From Burkholderiales bacterium (GTDB lineage Bacteria; Pseudomonadota; Gammaproteobacteria; Burkholderiales; Casimicrobiaceae), in contig JADLBN010000169.1 of NCBI GenBank assembly GCA_020847675.1, positions 1 to 40,264 on the forward strand: a DNA stretch of 40,264 nucleotides. Reading direction: 5' to 3'. Positions 1 through 8,488 of the stretch are shown here, piece after piece. The position numbers and the translations under genes were made by a program. How positions within the stretch are numbered: position 1 is the stretch's first letter; the number at the start of each line of letters is the position of its first letter. The notes beneath the pieces are model-generated. The model was not told the DNA's origin. It was given only the letters and a program-made list of their open reading frames with translations, and made no database searches.

Positions 1-915
1 CGCGCCGGCCGGCGCGACCAGCGCCGGTACCGCGTCGACGATCCCTTCGCGGCCGAGGTGAGAAACGAGGAGTTGCGTGTCGTCGCCGGCCTGGTCGCCG
101 GTGCGCAGCGCCTCGCGCATCTGCCGGCGCGCCTCGCGAACGAACTCGTTCAGGTCGAGGCGGTCGGCGCCGCGCACCACGGCCGTCACGAGTTCGTCGC
201 CTGGGCGGGCGATCGCGATGCCGACGTTGATGGCGTCGTGGGTGCGCAGCGTCGCGTCATCGACCAGCGTCGCCCGGAATCGCGGCATCGTGGCGGCGAC
301 CTTCGCCGCGCGGTGGGCGAGCACCTGCACTTCCGAAGCGCCGAAACCATCGTCCCGGGGCGTCGAATCCGCAAGAGTCGCAAACGGGAGTTCGACCGCG
401 ATCGTTCCCGGTATCACCCGCTCGGCGCTGCGTCGCATCCGGAACACCAGCCGACGCTGCTCCGGCGACAGCGGCTCTTCGCGCGCTCCTGCGAACGCAG
501 GCGAACCGTTGCGGGCGATCCACGCGTCCACGTCGGCCGGCATGAGCTTGCCCGACGCCGAAGGAATGCGCGCGAGCTGCGCCTCGTCGATGCCGCGCTC
601 GCGCGCGTGCGCACGCGTCCGCGGCGGGATCACGACGCCCGGAGAGCGAGCGACTTCGCGCTGCGCCGGTGCGCCTGACCCCGGCGGCGTCACCCGCGCC
701 ACCACCGCGCCCACCGGCACCACGTCGCCCGGAGACACCGTCCATCGCTCGATCGTGCCGTCGAACGGGGCCTCCAGCTCGACCGTGCTCTTGTCGGTCT
801 CCACCACGTAGACCGGCTCGCCGCGCGTCACCGTGTCACCTGCGCGGCGCAGGATCTCGACGATGCGGACCTCGCGCAGGCCCTCGCCCAGCTGCGGGAC
901 GGCCAGCTCGTTCAC
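1..915 (-). CDS. Dihydrolipoamide acyltransferase (E2) of a 2-oxoacid dehydrogenase complex, partial
   Basis: E2 component that carries acyl groups on a swinging lipoyl arm and passes them to CoA. I translated the minus strand from GTG at 915; 305 codons stay open to the window edge. Residues 1-75 are a lipoyl domain with the lipoyl-lysine motif ETDKSTVELEAP. A peripheral subunit-binding-like stretch (SPGVVIPPRTRAHARERGID) follows near residues 100-145, then the start of the acyltransferase domain. The catalytic HxxxDG motif would lie beyond the left edge and is not seen. The GTG overlaps the stop of the E1 gene as GTGA, so the two are probably translationally coupled. Substrate (pyruvate, branched-chain 2-oxoacid or acetoin) cannot be decided from this fragment. 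Confidence 0.9.
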   Translation of the reverse strand, partial: MNELAVPQLGEGLREVRIVEILRRAGDTVTRGEPVYVVETDKSTVELEAPFDGTIERWTVSPGDVVPVGAVVARVTPPGSGAPAQREVARSPGVVIPPRTRAHARERGIDEAQLARIPSASGKLMPADVDAWIARNGSPAFAGAREEPLSPEQRRLVFRMRRSAERVIPGTIAVELPFATLADSTPRDDGFGASEVQVLAHRAAKVAATMPRFRATLVDDATLRTHDAINVGIAIARPGDELVTAVVRGADRLDLNEFVREARRQMREALRTGDQAGDDTQLLVSHLGREGIVDAVPALVAPAGA

Positions 916-2903
916 CGCATCGCCTCCTCGATGGCCGCGGTCACGCGCGCGACGTCGGGCAGGACTGCGTACTCGAGGTCGGGATGGAAAGGCACGTGGC
1001 CGTCGGACCGCGCGACCAGGCGTGGCGCCGAAAGGAAATGCGCGAAGCGCTCCTCGCGTCCGACCAGTTCCGCGACGATCGTCTGGCCGAAGCAGCCGGT
1101 GCGGGCGTCCTCGTCGATCACCACCAGCCGCCCGGTCCGCGCGACCGACGCGGCGACTGCCTCGGCGTCGAACGGCACCAATGACACCGGGTCGACGATC
1201 TCGACCGACACCCGGTCCGCGAGCGCCTCGGCGGCCGCCTGCGCGATCTCGACGCCGTTGCCCCAGGCGACCAGCGTGACGTCGCTGCCGCGGCGCACGG
1301 TCCGCGCGCTGGCGAATCCGCGTGCGGCGTGCACGATCGGCTGCCGCAGGCGCATCAGGTGCTTCGGGATGAGGATCAGCGTCGGGTCCTGCTCGTGGAG
1401 CGCGGTCCAGAGGATCGCCGCGGCGTCGCCCGGCGTCGAAGGGCAGGCGACGCGCAGTCCGGGGATGTGGGTCCACCAGCCTTCGTTGCTCTGGCTGTGC
1501 CACGCGCCCCCGGCGGGCAGGTACGCGCCATGCGGCGCGTAGAGGACGAGCGGCGCCGTCCATTCGCCGCGGGAGCGCCAGCGCAGCGTTGCGAGCTGGT
1601 TCGCGAGCTGATTCAACGCCGGAGCCGCGAAGTCGATGAACTGGAGTTCGACGATCGGCCGCAGCCCTGCGGCGGCGAGGCCGATGCCGGCGCCCACGAT
1701 CGTGGCCTCGGCGAGCGGCGCGTTGCGCACGCGGCCGGGATGGCGGCTCGACAGGCCCCGGGTGAATCCGAACACGCCGCCCTTGGGGTCCTCGACGTCC
1801 TCGCCGAACACCAGCGCATCGGGCATCCGATCGAGCGCCTCGGCAAGCGTGCGGTGGAACGCCGCGGCGATCGTGTTCTCGCGCTCCGCCAGTGCGAAAG
1901 CTAGCGCGGTGCCTTCGCGCGACGAGGGTCCGCGGAGATCGGTCGCGGCGGTCGACGGGTCCGGGGCGGGCTCGGCCTCGGCCAGCGCGAAGGCGTCGTC
2001 GACCTCGCGCTCGACTTCCGCGCGCAGCGCCGCTAGAGTCGGCGCCGCGAGCGCGCCTTCCGCAACCAGCCGCGACGCGTAGCGTTCGACCGGGTCGCGC
2101 GCACGCATGGCCGCGATATCCTCGGCGCTTCGGTAGACGCGGTGGTCGTCGCTGTTGGTGTGCGAGGTCATGCGGTCGAGCTCGACCCACAGGAGGGAGG
2201 GCCCGCGGCCGCTACGCGCCCGCGCGATCGCCGCGCTGCCGCGCGCAGCGAGCTTGTCCACGTCGCCTCCGTCGATCTTCTCCGCGTACTCGGGCGCGAA
2301 GACGCCCAAACGCATCGGCAACTGGTGGCGCGTCGGCGTGCTGATGCCGTAGCCGTTGTCCTCGACCACGAACACGACCGGGAGCGCCATCTCGACGGCG
2401 AAGGCCAGCGCCTCGAAGAACTCGCCCTGACGCACCGACGCATCGCCCACCGTGGCCAGAACGACGCCCCGGTCCCCGTTGCGGGCGAGCGCCCAGGCGG
2501 CGCCTGTCGCGGGCAGCAGTTGCGAAGCGGTCGGCGTCGCCGGAGGGTAGATTCCCAGACGCCGGTAGCTGCCGTGCACCGGCATCATGCGTCCGCCGGT
2601 CGACGACGACGCGGTCGCGAGGTAGTCGCGTGCCATCTCGAGCGGCGTGACGCCGCGGGCCTGGAACAGCGCGCGATCGCGGTAGTAGGGAAACAGCAGG
2701 TCGCCCGGTTCGAGGAAAGCGGCCAGCAGCGCGAGCGGCTCGTGGCCCTGGCCGGGGATGTGGATCCAGCCGCGGCCCTGGCGCAGGAGCTTTTCCTCGC
2801 GGAGGTCGCCGGCGCGCACCGAGAGCATGGTGCGCAGGAGCGTCACGCCGTCGAGCTTCGCGTCCGGTTGCTCGGCAAGCGCAATGGCGGGACGCGCGGT
2901 CAC
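912..2903 (-). CDS. Fused alpha+beta E1 component of a thiamine-dependent 2-oxoacid dehydrogenase
   Basis: 663-residue decarboxylating E1 in which the usual alpha and beta subunits are one chain. The N-terminal half has the TPP/Mg site: [13 protein letters not shown] near residue 153 with EDNGYGIST near 181. The C-terminal half, from about residue 335, is a transketolase pyrimidine-binding domain ([19 protein letters not shown]) plus a transketolase C-terminal domain ([15 protein letters not shown]). The adjacent E2 supplies the lipoyl acceptor; no E3 is visible. Start GTG at 2903 overlaps the stop of the FabZ-like gene and its own stop overlaps the E2 start, both as GTGA. Motifs resemble branched-chain 2-oxoacid dehydrogenase or acetoin dehydrogenase E1 more than the single-chain AceE. 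Function is firm at the family level; substrate is unresolved. Confidence 0.92.
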   Translation of the reverse strand: MTARPAIALAEQPDAKLDGVTLLRTMLSVRAGDLREEKLLRQGRGWIHIPGQGHEPLALLAAFLEPGDLLFPYYRDRALFQARGVTPLEMARDYLATASSSTGGRMMPVHGSYRRLGIYPPATPTASQLLPATGAAWALARNGDRGVVLATVGDASVRQGEFFEALAFAVEMALPVVFVVEDNGYGISTPTRHQLPMRLGVFAPEYAEKIDGGDVDKLAARGSAAIARARSGRGPSLLWVELDRMTSHTNSDDHRVYRSAEDIAAMRARDPVERYASRLVAEGALAAPTLAALRAEVEREVDDAFALAEAEPAPDPSTAATDLRGPSSREGTALAFALAERENTIAAAFHRTLAEALDRMPDALVFGEDVEDPKGGVFGFTRGLSSRHPGRVRNAPLAEATIVGAGIGLAAAGLRPIVELQFIDFAAPALNQLANQLATLRWRSRGEWTAPLVLYAPHGAYLPAGGAWHSQSNEGWWTHIPGLRVACPSTPGDAAAILWTALHEQDPTLILIPKHLMRLRQPIVHAARGFASARTVRRGSDVTLVAWGNGVEIAQAAAEALADRVSVEIVDPVSLVPFDAEAVAASVARTGRLVVIDEDARTGCFGQTIVAELVGREERFAHFLSAPRLVARSDGHVPFHPDLEYAVLPDVARVTAAIEEAMR

Positions 2904-3394
2904 GGCGCGTTGCGCGGGTCGTGCGCCGCGAGTTCCGGCTCGGTGTCGCGCACGACCATCGTGAGCACCGTCTCGACGACCGTGTCATCGCCGACGGCCG
3001 CACGTCCTTCGATCCGGATCACGCCTCGCAGCGCCCGCTTCAGCCGGCAATCGAGCGTGAGCGTCTCGCCCGCGTGCGTGTCGCGGACGAAGCGCGTGTG
3101 ATCCACCGCTGCGAGGAAGGTCGTCGAGCCACCGCGCGGCTTGAGCAGGCCGGAAAAGAAGCACAGGATGCCACCGGCCTGCGCGAGGGCCTCGACGATC
3201 AGCGTCGGGGGCATGACCGGCGCGCTGTCGCCGCTCGTCGCGACGAAGTACGGCGCATCCATCGAGACGTGCTTGGTCGCCCGCAGCCACTCGCCGGACT
3301 CTCCGCCGTCGACGCGGTCGACCAGGACGAACGGATAGCGATGCGGCACGTGGCGCATCACTTCCAGGATGTCGGTCGGCGGAATCGCTGGCAT
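2900..3394 (-). CDS. FabZ-like 3-hydroxyacyl-ACP dehydratase family protein
   Basis: 164-residue hot-dog fold protein. The [11 protein letters not shown] motif (His18) matches the catalytic His motif of FabZ, and [14 protein letters not shown] matches the central helix with its catalytic acid. FabZ dehydrates 3-hydroxyacyl-ACP to trans-2-enoyl-ACP. Here the gene is not beside lpxA/lpxD or fab genes but is the first gene of an operon with a fused E1 and an E2. It may therefore be a paralogue acting on acyl groups made by that complex; this is inference. ATG at 3394 has no clear Shine-Dalgarno. The gene lies about 65 nt downstream of a TATAAA -10-like box. Confidence 0.85.
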   Translation of the reverse strand: MPAIPPTDILEVMRHVPHRYPFVLVDRVDGGESGEWLRATKHVSMDAPYFVATSGDSAPVMPPTLIVEALAQAGGILCFFSGLLKPRGGSTTFLAAVDHTRFVRDTHAGETLTLDCRLKRALRGVIRIEGRAAVGDDTVVETVLTMVVRDTEPELAAHDPRNAP

Positions 3395-3465
3395 CGTCGG
3401 CGCACCGCTCGGGCGGGGAGGGTCGCGGCAGGCGAGACCCCCGGGCGCCGGCGACGCGCGACCGG

Positions 3466-3471
3466 TTTATA
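3466..3471 (-). promoter_or_regulatory. Putative -10 box of the dehydratase-E1-E2 operon
   Basis: TATAAA on the minus strand in the 177-bp divergent gap, one of few AT-rich spots in a very GC-rich region. No good -35 hexamer is visible at the right distance. Expected start of transcription is near 3459, giving a leader of about 65 nt. Confidence 0.4.
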
Positions 3472-3494
3472 CCACGCGACGTCGCGGATGCGGT

Positions 3495-3517
3495 CCCCGG
3501 GTTCCGGGAGCCCGGGG
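3495..3517. promoter_or_regulatory. Inverted repeat between the divergent -10 boxes, possible operator
   Basis: CCCCGGG (3495-3501) and CCCGGGG (3511-3517) are separated by 9 nt, so the centres of the arms are about 16 bp apart, close to 1.5 helical turns. The element sits upstream of both the etfB -10 box and the oppositely directed TATAAA box. It could be a regulator site controlling both operons, but GC-rich inverted repeats of this length also arise by chance here. Confidence 0.25.
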
Positions 3518-3531
3518 GGACGCCCGGCGGC

Positions 3532-3537
3532 TATAAT
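3532..3537 (+). promoter_or_regulatory. Putative -10 box of the etfB promoter
   Basis: Perfect TATAAT, 34 nt before the etfB ATG, predicting a leader of about 28 nt. No convincing -35 hexamer is seen; the region 3495-3517 is a GC-rich inverted repeat instead, so an activator or an upstream contact may be needed. Confidence 0.5.
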
Positions 3538-3571
3538 CGGACCCTCGTCGTCACCAATCGGCGCAACGTCC

Positions 3572-4324
3572 ATGAAGATCCTGGTTCCTATCAAGCGGGT
3601 GGTGGATTTCAACGTGAAGGTGCGGGTGAAGCCCGATGGTTCCGGCGTCGACACGGCGAACGTGAAGATGTCGATGAACCCGTTCGACGAGATCGCGGTC
3701 GAGGAGGCGGTGAGGCTCAAGGAGCGGGGTGTCGCGACCGAGGTGGTGGCCGTGTCCTGTGGCGTCGCCGCGTGCCAGGAGACGCTGCGCACGGCGCTCG
3801 CGATCGGCGCCGACCGCGCCATCCTCGTGCAGGCGGACGGCGAACTGGAGCCGCTGGCGGTGGCCAAGCTCGTTGCGGCGGTAGCAAAGAAGGAGGCTCC
3901 GCAGCTCGTGATCCTCGGCAAGCAGGCGATCGACGACGACGCGAACCAGGTGGGGCAGATGGTGGCAGCGCTCCTGGACTGGCCTCAGGCGACGTTCGCC
4001 TCGAAGGTCGAGGTCGCGGGCGGGAAGGCCACGGTGAAGCGCGAGGTGGACGGCGGCCTGGAGACGGTGGAGCTGGAGCTGCCGGCGGTGATCACTACCG
4101 ACCTGCGCCTCAACGAGCCGCGCTACGCGACGCTGCCGAACATCATGAAGGCGAAGAAGAAGCCGCTGGAGACACTCGACCCTGCCGGCCTCGGCGTGGA
4201 CGTCTCGCCGCGGCTGTCGACGCTCAAGGTCGCCGAGCCGCCGGCGCGCAAGGGCGGCGGCAAGGTCGCCGACGTGGCCGAACTCGTCGCCAAGCTCCGC
4301 AACGAGGCGAAGGTCCTGCCGTGA
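3572..4324 (+). CDS. etfB: Electron transfer flavoprotein beta subunit
   Basis: 250-residue EtfB, the usual length. It starts [20 protein letters not shown] as nearly all bacterial EtfB do, and has the [16 protein letters not shown] segment and the signature-like [25 protein letters not shown]. With EtfA it forms the FAD/AMP heterodimer that takes electrons from acyl-CoA and other flavin dehydrogenases and delivers them to ETF-ubiquinone oxidoreductase, which is encoded at 13979-15667. The ORF is open further upstream, but the ATG at 3572 gives the conserved N-terminus and follows a perfect -10 box. No Shine-Dalgarno is visible. It is followed by etfA after an unusually long 196-nt gap. Confidence 0.97.
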   Translation: MKILVPIKRVVDFNVKVRVKPDGSGVDTANVKMSMNPFDEIAVEEAVRLKERGVATEVVAVSCGVAACQETLRTALAIGADRAILVQADGELEPLAVAKLVAAVAKKEAPQLVILGKQAIDDDANQVGQMVAALLDWPQATFASKVEVAGGKATVKREVDGGLETVELELPAVITTDLRLNEPRYATLPNIMKAKKKPLETLDPAGLGVDVSPRLSTLKVAEPPARKGGGKVADVAELVAKLRNEAKVLP

Positions 4325-4520
4325 ACGCCGGCCCATCCGGCTGCGGGGTTTTCGATGCCTGGTGCGATCGTGCCGCGTGTTCCGGATTCGTGTCACCCGA
4401 CGGATGGGTCTTGCATCCGGACGCGCGTTTGAACCCGATTGCCACTCGGCGTTCCCGGCGCTCGATGCGCCGCCACGGGAAACGCCGGCACCTCTGACTT
4501 CTGACTCCTGACACCTGAAC
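4325..4520. other. 196-nt etfB-etfA spacer
   Basis: EtfB and etfA are usually adjacent or overlapping, so this gap is long. It holds no convincing ORF. The first part is unremarkable; the end is a run of degenerate heptamers described separately. I see no T-rich terminator, so readthrough from etfB to etfA is expected. Confidence 0.6.
4492..4519 (+). repeat. Four-unit heptamer tandem repeat abutting the etfA start
   Basis: Four consecutive 7-mers: CTCTGAC (4492-4498), TTCTGAC (4499-4505), TCCTGAC (4506-4512), ACCTGAA (4513-4519). The consensus is NYCTGAC. The array ends one base before the etfA ATG and occupies the place where a Shine-Dalgarno would be. Heptamer short tandem repeats of this style are known from other bacteria, notably cyanobacteria. 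Confidence 0.75.
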
Positions 4521-5462
4521 ATGATCCTCGTCCTCGCCGAACACGACCACGCCTCGATCAAGTCCGCGACCCACCACGCGGTCACCGCCGCCGCGAAGCT
4601 CGGCGGCCCCGTTCACGTGCTGGTGGCCGGGCACGATGCCGCGGGTGCCGCGAAGGGTGCCGCGTCGATCGCCGGCGTGGCGAAGGTGCTGCACGCGGAC
4701 GCACCGCACCTCGCCAGTCCGACGGCGGAGAACCTGGCGGCGCAGGTGCTGGCGGTCGCGCCGTCGGGCTACACGCACCTCGTGGCACCGGCGACCGGAC
4801 AGGGAAAGAACGTGATGCCGCGGGTGGCGGCGAAGCTGGACGTGGCCCAGGTGTCCGAGATCACCGCGGTGGTGTCGGCGGACACGTTCGTGCGGCCGAT
4901 CTACGCGGGGAACGCGTTCGCCACGGTCAGGTCCGGGGACCGGGTGAAGGTGCTGACCGTTCGCGGCACCGCGTTCGATGCGGCTGCGGGTGGGGGGGCC
5001 GCGCCGGTCGAGGCGGTTCCGGTCGCGCCGGCCGTGACCCGGGGGGCCGTGGTGACCGGGCAGGAGCTCACGAAGTCGGAGCGCCCGGAACTGGTCGGCG
5101 CGCGGATCGTGATCTCGGGAGGACGCGGACTGGGTAGCGGGGAGAACTATCGCAAGCTGCTCGAGCCGCTGGCCGACAGGCTGAACGCTGCATTGGGCGC
5201 TTCGCGCGCCGCGGTGGACGCGGGCTACGTGCCCAACGACTACCAGGTGGGGCAGACCGGCAAGATCGTGGCGCCGGAGCTCTACATCGCGGTGGGGATC
5301 TCGGGCGCGATCCAGCACCTCGCGGGGATGAAGGACAGCAAGGTGATCGTGGCGATCAACAAGGACGCCGAGGCGCCGATCTTCCAGATCGCCGACTACG
5401 GCCTGGTGGGCGACCTGTTCGAGATCCTGCCCGCCCTCACCGCCGCGTTGCCGGCGCGCTGA
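4521..5462 (+). CDS. etfA: Electron transfer flavoprotein alpha subunit
   Basis: 313-residue EtfA. The N-terminal domain begins [21 protein letters not shown]. The C-terminal FAD-binding domain contains [54 protein letters not shown] and [22 protein letters not shown], all hallmarks of EtfA. It partners EtfB in the soluble electron carrier between acyl-CoA dehydrogenases and the membrane ETF-QO. The acyl-CoA dehydrogenase gene follows 97 nt downstream. There is no purine-rich Shine-Dalgarno: the 28 nt before the ATG are a pyrimidine-rich heptamer repeat, so translation may depend on an unstructured leader. Confidence 0.97.
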   Translation: MILVLAEHDHASIKSATHHAVTAAAKLGGPVHVLVAGHDAAGAAKGAASIAGVAKVLHADAPHLASPTAENLAAQVLAVAPSGYTHLVAPATGQGKNVMPRVAAKLDVAQVSEITAVVSADTFVRPIYAGNAFATVRSGDRVKVLTVRGTAFDAAAGGGAAPVEAVPVAPAVTRGAVVTGQELTKSERPELVGARIVISGGRGLGSGENYRKLLEPLADRLNAALGASRAAVDAGYVPNDYQVGQTGKIVAPELYIAVGISGAIQHLAGMKDSKVIVAINKDAEAPIFQIADYGLVGDLFEILPALTAALPAR

Positions 5463-5559
5463 AGACACCCGCCCGGACGGGGGCGGCGACCTGCGTTTGG
5501 AGTCCGCGCTCTACGGCGGACGGGCTACGCTTCCCTTTTCGGACCTGGATGGACTGGCC

Positions 5560-7362
5560 ATGAGCAGCTACCGCGCACCGCTGGAAGAGATGTCGTTCGT
5601 GCTGAACGAACTCGCGGGCCTCGCCGGGGTGGCGAAGCTCCCTGGCTGCGGCGAGGCCGATCCCGCCACGGTGGCGGCGATCCTCGAGGAAGCCGGCAAG
5701 TTCGCGACCGACGTGCTCGAGCCGCTCAACCGCACCGGGGACCTGCGTGGAGCGCGGCTCCTCGAGGACGGCTCGATGCGCATGCCTCCCGGATTCAGGG
5801 ACGCGTACTGGAAGTTCGTCGAGGGCGGCTGGAACGGGCTCGCCAAGAATCCCGAATACGGCGGGCAGGGGCTGCCGGAGGTGGTCGCCGCGGCGGTCGA
5901 GGAGATGTGGCACGCGTCGAACATGGCCTTCGACCTGTGCGCGATGCTCACGCAGGGTGCGATCGAGGCGATCGAACGCAACGCGAGCCCGGAACTCAAG
6001 GCCCTCTATCTGCCCAAGATGGTGTCCGGCCAGTGGACCGGAACGATGAACCTGACCGAACCGCAGGCGGGCTCCGACCTCGCGGCGGTGCGCACCCGCG
6101 CGGTGCCCCAGCCCGACGGCAGCTACAGGATCACCGGCCAGAAGATCTTCATCACCTACGGCGAGCACGACTACACCGAGAACATCGTGCACCTCGTGCT
6201 CGCGCGGCTGCCCGACGCGCCGGAGGGCGTGAAGGGCATCTCGCTCTTCGTCGTGCCGAAGTTCCTGCCGGACGCCCAGGGCAAGCCCGGCGCGCGAAAC
6301 GACCTGCGCTGCGTGTCGGTCGAGCACAAGCTCGGCATCCACGCGAGCCCGACCTGCGTGATGAGCTACGGCGACGGCGGCGGCGCGACCGGCTTCGTCG
6401 TCGGGGAGCCCAACCGTGGACTCGAGTACATGTTCGTGATGATGAACCTCGCGCGCTATTCGGTCGGGCTCGAAGGCGTCGGCATCGCCGAGCGCGCCTA
6501 CCAGCGCGCGGTGGCCTACGCGCGCGAGCGCGTGCAGGGTCGCGCGGTCGGGCTCGAGAAGGGCGCAAAGCCCGCCGCGATCATCGAACACCCGGACGTG
6601 CGCCGGATGCTGATGACGATGCGCGCGCAGACCGAGGCCATCCGTGCGGTCGCCTACGTCACCGGCGCGGCGATGGACCACGCGAAGCGCGAACCCGATG
6701 CGGAAGCGCGCAAGCGGCACCAGGCGTTCGTCGACCTGATGATCCCGATCGTCAAGGGGCACTCGACCGAGGTCGCGCAGGAAGTGGCCTCGCTCGGCAT
6801 CCAGGTGCACGGCGGCATGGGCTTCATCGAGGAGACCGGCGCGGCGCAGCACTTCCGCGACGCGCGCATCACTACCATCTACGAGGGGACGACCGGCATC
6901 CAGGCGAACGACCTGGTCGGACGCAAGACCGCGCGCGACGGCGGCGCGGTCGCGAAGTCGGTGGTGGGCGAGGTCGCGAAGGTCGCGCGCCGGCTCGGCG
7001 GCTCAGGGGACAGCGCGCTGAAGGCGATCGGATCGCGACTTGCCGCCGCGGTGGCGACGCTCGATCGCACGATCGACTGGCTGGTGTCCAATGCCGGCGG
7101 AAATGCGCGTGTGGCGCTCGCGGGTTCGGTGGCCTATCTGCGCATGTGGGGCGTCGTGGCCGGCGGCTGGCAGCTCGCGCGCGCGGCCGAGATCGCCGCG
7201 GCGAAGCTCGCGGCGCGCGAGGGCGACGCGGCTTTCCTGCAGGCGAAGGTCACCACCGCGCGGTTCTACGCCGAGGCGATCCTGCCCTGGGTCGATGCGC
7301 ACGCGGCGCTCGCCACGGGTGGAGGCGAGGCGGCGGTCGCGCTTCCCGCCGAGCGGTTCTGA
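5560..7362 (+). CDS. Acyl-CoA dehydrogenase, long 600-residue type with extra C-terminal domain
   Basis: FAD enzyme that introduces the alpha,beta double bond into an acyl-CoA and gives electrons to ETF. It has the N-terminal helical domain, the middle-domain signature TMNLTEPQAGSDLAAVRTRA, and QVHGGMGFIEETGAAQHFRDARI followed by TTIYEGTTGIQANDLVGRK with the catalytic Glu position. A C-terminal extension of about 130 residues places it in the long class that includes DmdC and similar enzymes. I chose ATG at 5560 (MSSYRAPLEEMSFVL); the frame is open to a TTG at 5497, but homologues begin near the ATG. Placement directly after etfBA fits its electron acceptor. Chain-length specificity is unknown; methylthiopropionyl-CoA or medium/long acyl-CoA are possible. 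Confidence 0.93.
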   Translation: MSSYRAPLEEMSFVLNELAGLAGVAKLPGCGEADPATVAAILEEAGKFATDVLEPLNRTGDLRGARLLEDGSMRMPPGFRDAYWKFVEGGWNGLAKNPEYGGQGLPEVVAAAVEEMWHASNMAFDLCAMLTQGAIEAIERNASPELKALYLPKMVSGQWTGTMNLTEPQAGSDLAAVRTRAVPQPDGSYRITGQKIFITYGEHDYTENIVHLVLARLPDAPEGVKGISLFVVPKFLPDAQGKPGARNDLRCVSVEHKLGIHASPTCVMSYGDGGGATGFVVGEPNRGLEYMFVMMNLARYSVGLEGVGIAERAYQRAVAYARERVQGRAVGLEKGAKPAAIIEHPDVRRMLMTMRAQTEAIRAVAYVTGAAMDHAKREPDAEARKRHQAFVDLMIPIVKGHSTEVAQEVASLGIQVHGGMGFIEETGAAQHFRDARITTIYEGTTGIQANDLVGRKTARDGGAVAKSVVGEVAKVARRLGGSGDSALKAIGSRLAAAVATLDRTIDWLVSNAGGNARVALAGSVAYLRMWGVVAGGWQLARAAEIAAAKLAAREGDAAFLQAKVTTARFYAEAILPWVDAHAALATGGGEAAVALPAERF

Positions 7363-7372
7363 TCCGCGCCAA

Positions 7373-7411
7373 CTGACCGGTCGCGGCCGGCCGAGGCGTT
7401 GCGCCGGTCAG
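7373..7411. terminator. Inverted repeat at convergent gene ends
   Basis: CTGACCGG (7373-7380) and CCGGTCAG (7404-7411) form an 8-bp stem around 23 nt that are themselves GC-palindromic. It lies between the convergent acyl-CoA dehydrogenase and ABC ATPase genes and overlaps the ATPase stop codon. There is no T-tract, so terminator function is only suggested by position. Confidence 0.3.
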
Positions 7412-8487
7412 GGTGCCGCGTCGCGGCCGGACGGGTCGGGCGGAACGACGACCACGCCCCGCGGGGCGAACTCGAGGCCAGCGTCGGTGGCGACCGCATG
7501 CGGCCGGGCGGCCGCGAGCGAGACCGCGAACAGTTCGCCGATCGGCGTGTCGAGCGTGTACTCGACCAACCCGCCGAGATAGACCGCCTTCTTCACCGTC
7601 GCGCGGACCGGCGAGGCGGCGGCGTCGACCAGCGCGATCGCCTCGGGACGGATCGCGACGTCGACCGGCCCATCGGGCAGGTTGCGGTGCGGGAGTCGCA
7701 GCGTGAGCGGGCCGAGGGCGACGTCGCCCAGCGTGTCGTCGCGACGCTTCAGGGTTCCGGTCACCCGATTGGCGTCGCCCATGAAACCGGCGACGAAGCG
7801 GTCGCCCGGGCGTTCGTAGAGGTCGCGCGGCGCACCTTCCTGCGCGATCTCCGCGCGGTTCATCACGATGATCCGGTCGGACACCGCCATCGCCTCGGCC
7901 TGATCGTGGGTGACGTAGACGACGGTCAGCTTCAGGCGCTGCTGCAGATCGCGGATCTCCTCGCGCATCTGGCGCCGCAGCCGCGCGTCGAGGTTCGACA
8001 GCGGCTCGTCGAACAGCAGCACCGACGGTTCGAGGACCAGCGCGCGCGCGACCGCCACGCGCTGCTGCTGGCCGCCCGAGAGTTCGGAGGGCAGCCGGTC
8101 GTCGTAGCCGGTGAGGCCGACGGTCGCGAGGGCCTCGCGCGCGCGCGCTTCCGCGTCGGCGACCTTCGTGCCGGACACGACGAGGCCGTAGCGGACGTTC
8201 TCGAGCACGCTCATGTGCGGGAACAGCGCGTAGCTCTGGAACACCATCGAGACGTCGCGGTCCGCGGCGCCAACCTCGGTGACGTCCTCGCCGCCGATCA
8301 GGATCCGGCCTTCGGTGGGCAGTTCGAGTCCCGCAATCAGGCGCAGGATCGTCGTCTTGCCGCAGCCCGACGGCCCGAGCAGCGTGACCAGCGTTCCCGG
8401 AGCGACGGTGAACGAGACGCCGCGCACCGCGACGACGTCGCCGTAGCGCTTGACGACCTGCCGGAATTCGATCGATGCGGCTTTCAT
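7408..8487 (-). CDS. ABC transporter ATP-binding protein, FbpC/PotA-type
   Basis: 359-residue ATPase that powers the importer encoded upstream. Walker A GPSGCGKT (residues 38-45), Q-loop in MVFQSYALFP, signature LSGGQ (136-140), Walker B VLLFDEP (157-163) and H-loop VTHDQAEAM are all intact. The C-terminal 120 residues form the TOBE/OB regulatory domain seen in ferric iron, polyamine and phosphonate importers (DVAIRPEAIALVD). The frame is open upstream to 8565, but ATG at 8487 starts MKAASIEFRQVVKRYG as in the family and lies 1 nt after the permease stop at 8489. It is the last gene of the four-gene operon. Confidence 0.93.
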   Translation of the reverse strand: MKAASIEFRQVVKRYGDVVAVRGVSFTVAPGTLVTLLGPSGCGKTTILRLIAGLELPTEGRILIGGEDVTEVGAADRDVSMVFQSYALFPHMSVLENVRYGLVVSGTKVADAEARAREALATVGLTGYDDRLPSELSGGQQQRVAVARALVLEPSVLLFDEPLSNLDARLRRQMREEIRDLQQRLKLTVVYVTHDQAEAMAVSDRIIVMNRAEIAQEGAPRDLYERPGDRFVAGFMGDANRVTGTLKRRDDTLGDVALGPLTLRLPHRNLPDGPVDVAIRPEAIALVDAAASPVRATVKKAVYLGGLVEYTLDTPIGELFAVSLAAARPHAVATDAGLEFAPRGVVVVPPDPSGRDAAP

Positions 8488-8488
8488 G

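Noticed and set aside
4325..4491. Possible small gene in the etfB-etfA gap
   Set aside because: The only open frames are continuations of shadow frames with no ribosome site or recognisable motif.
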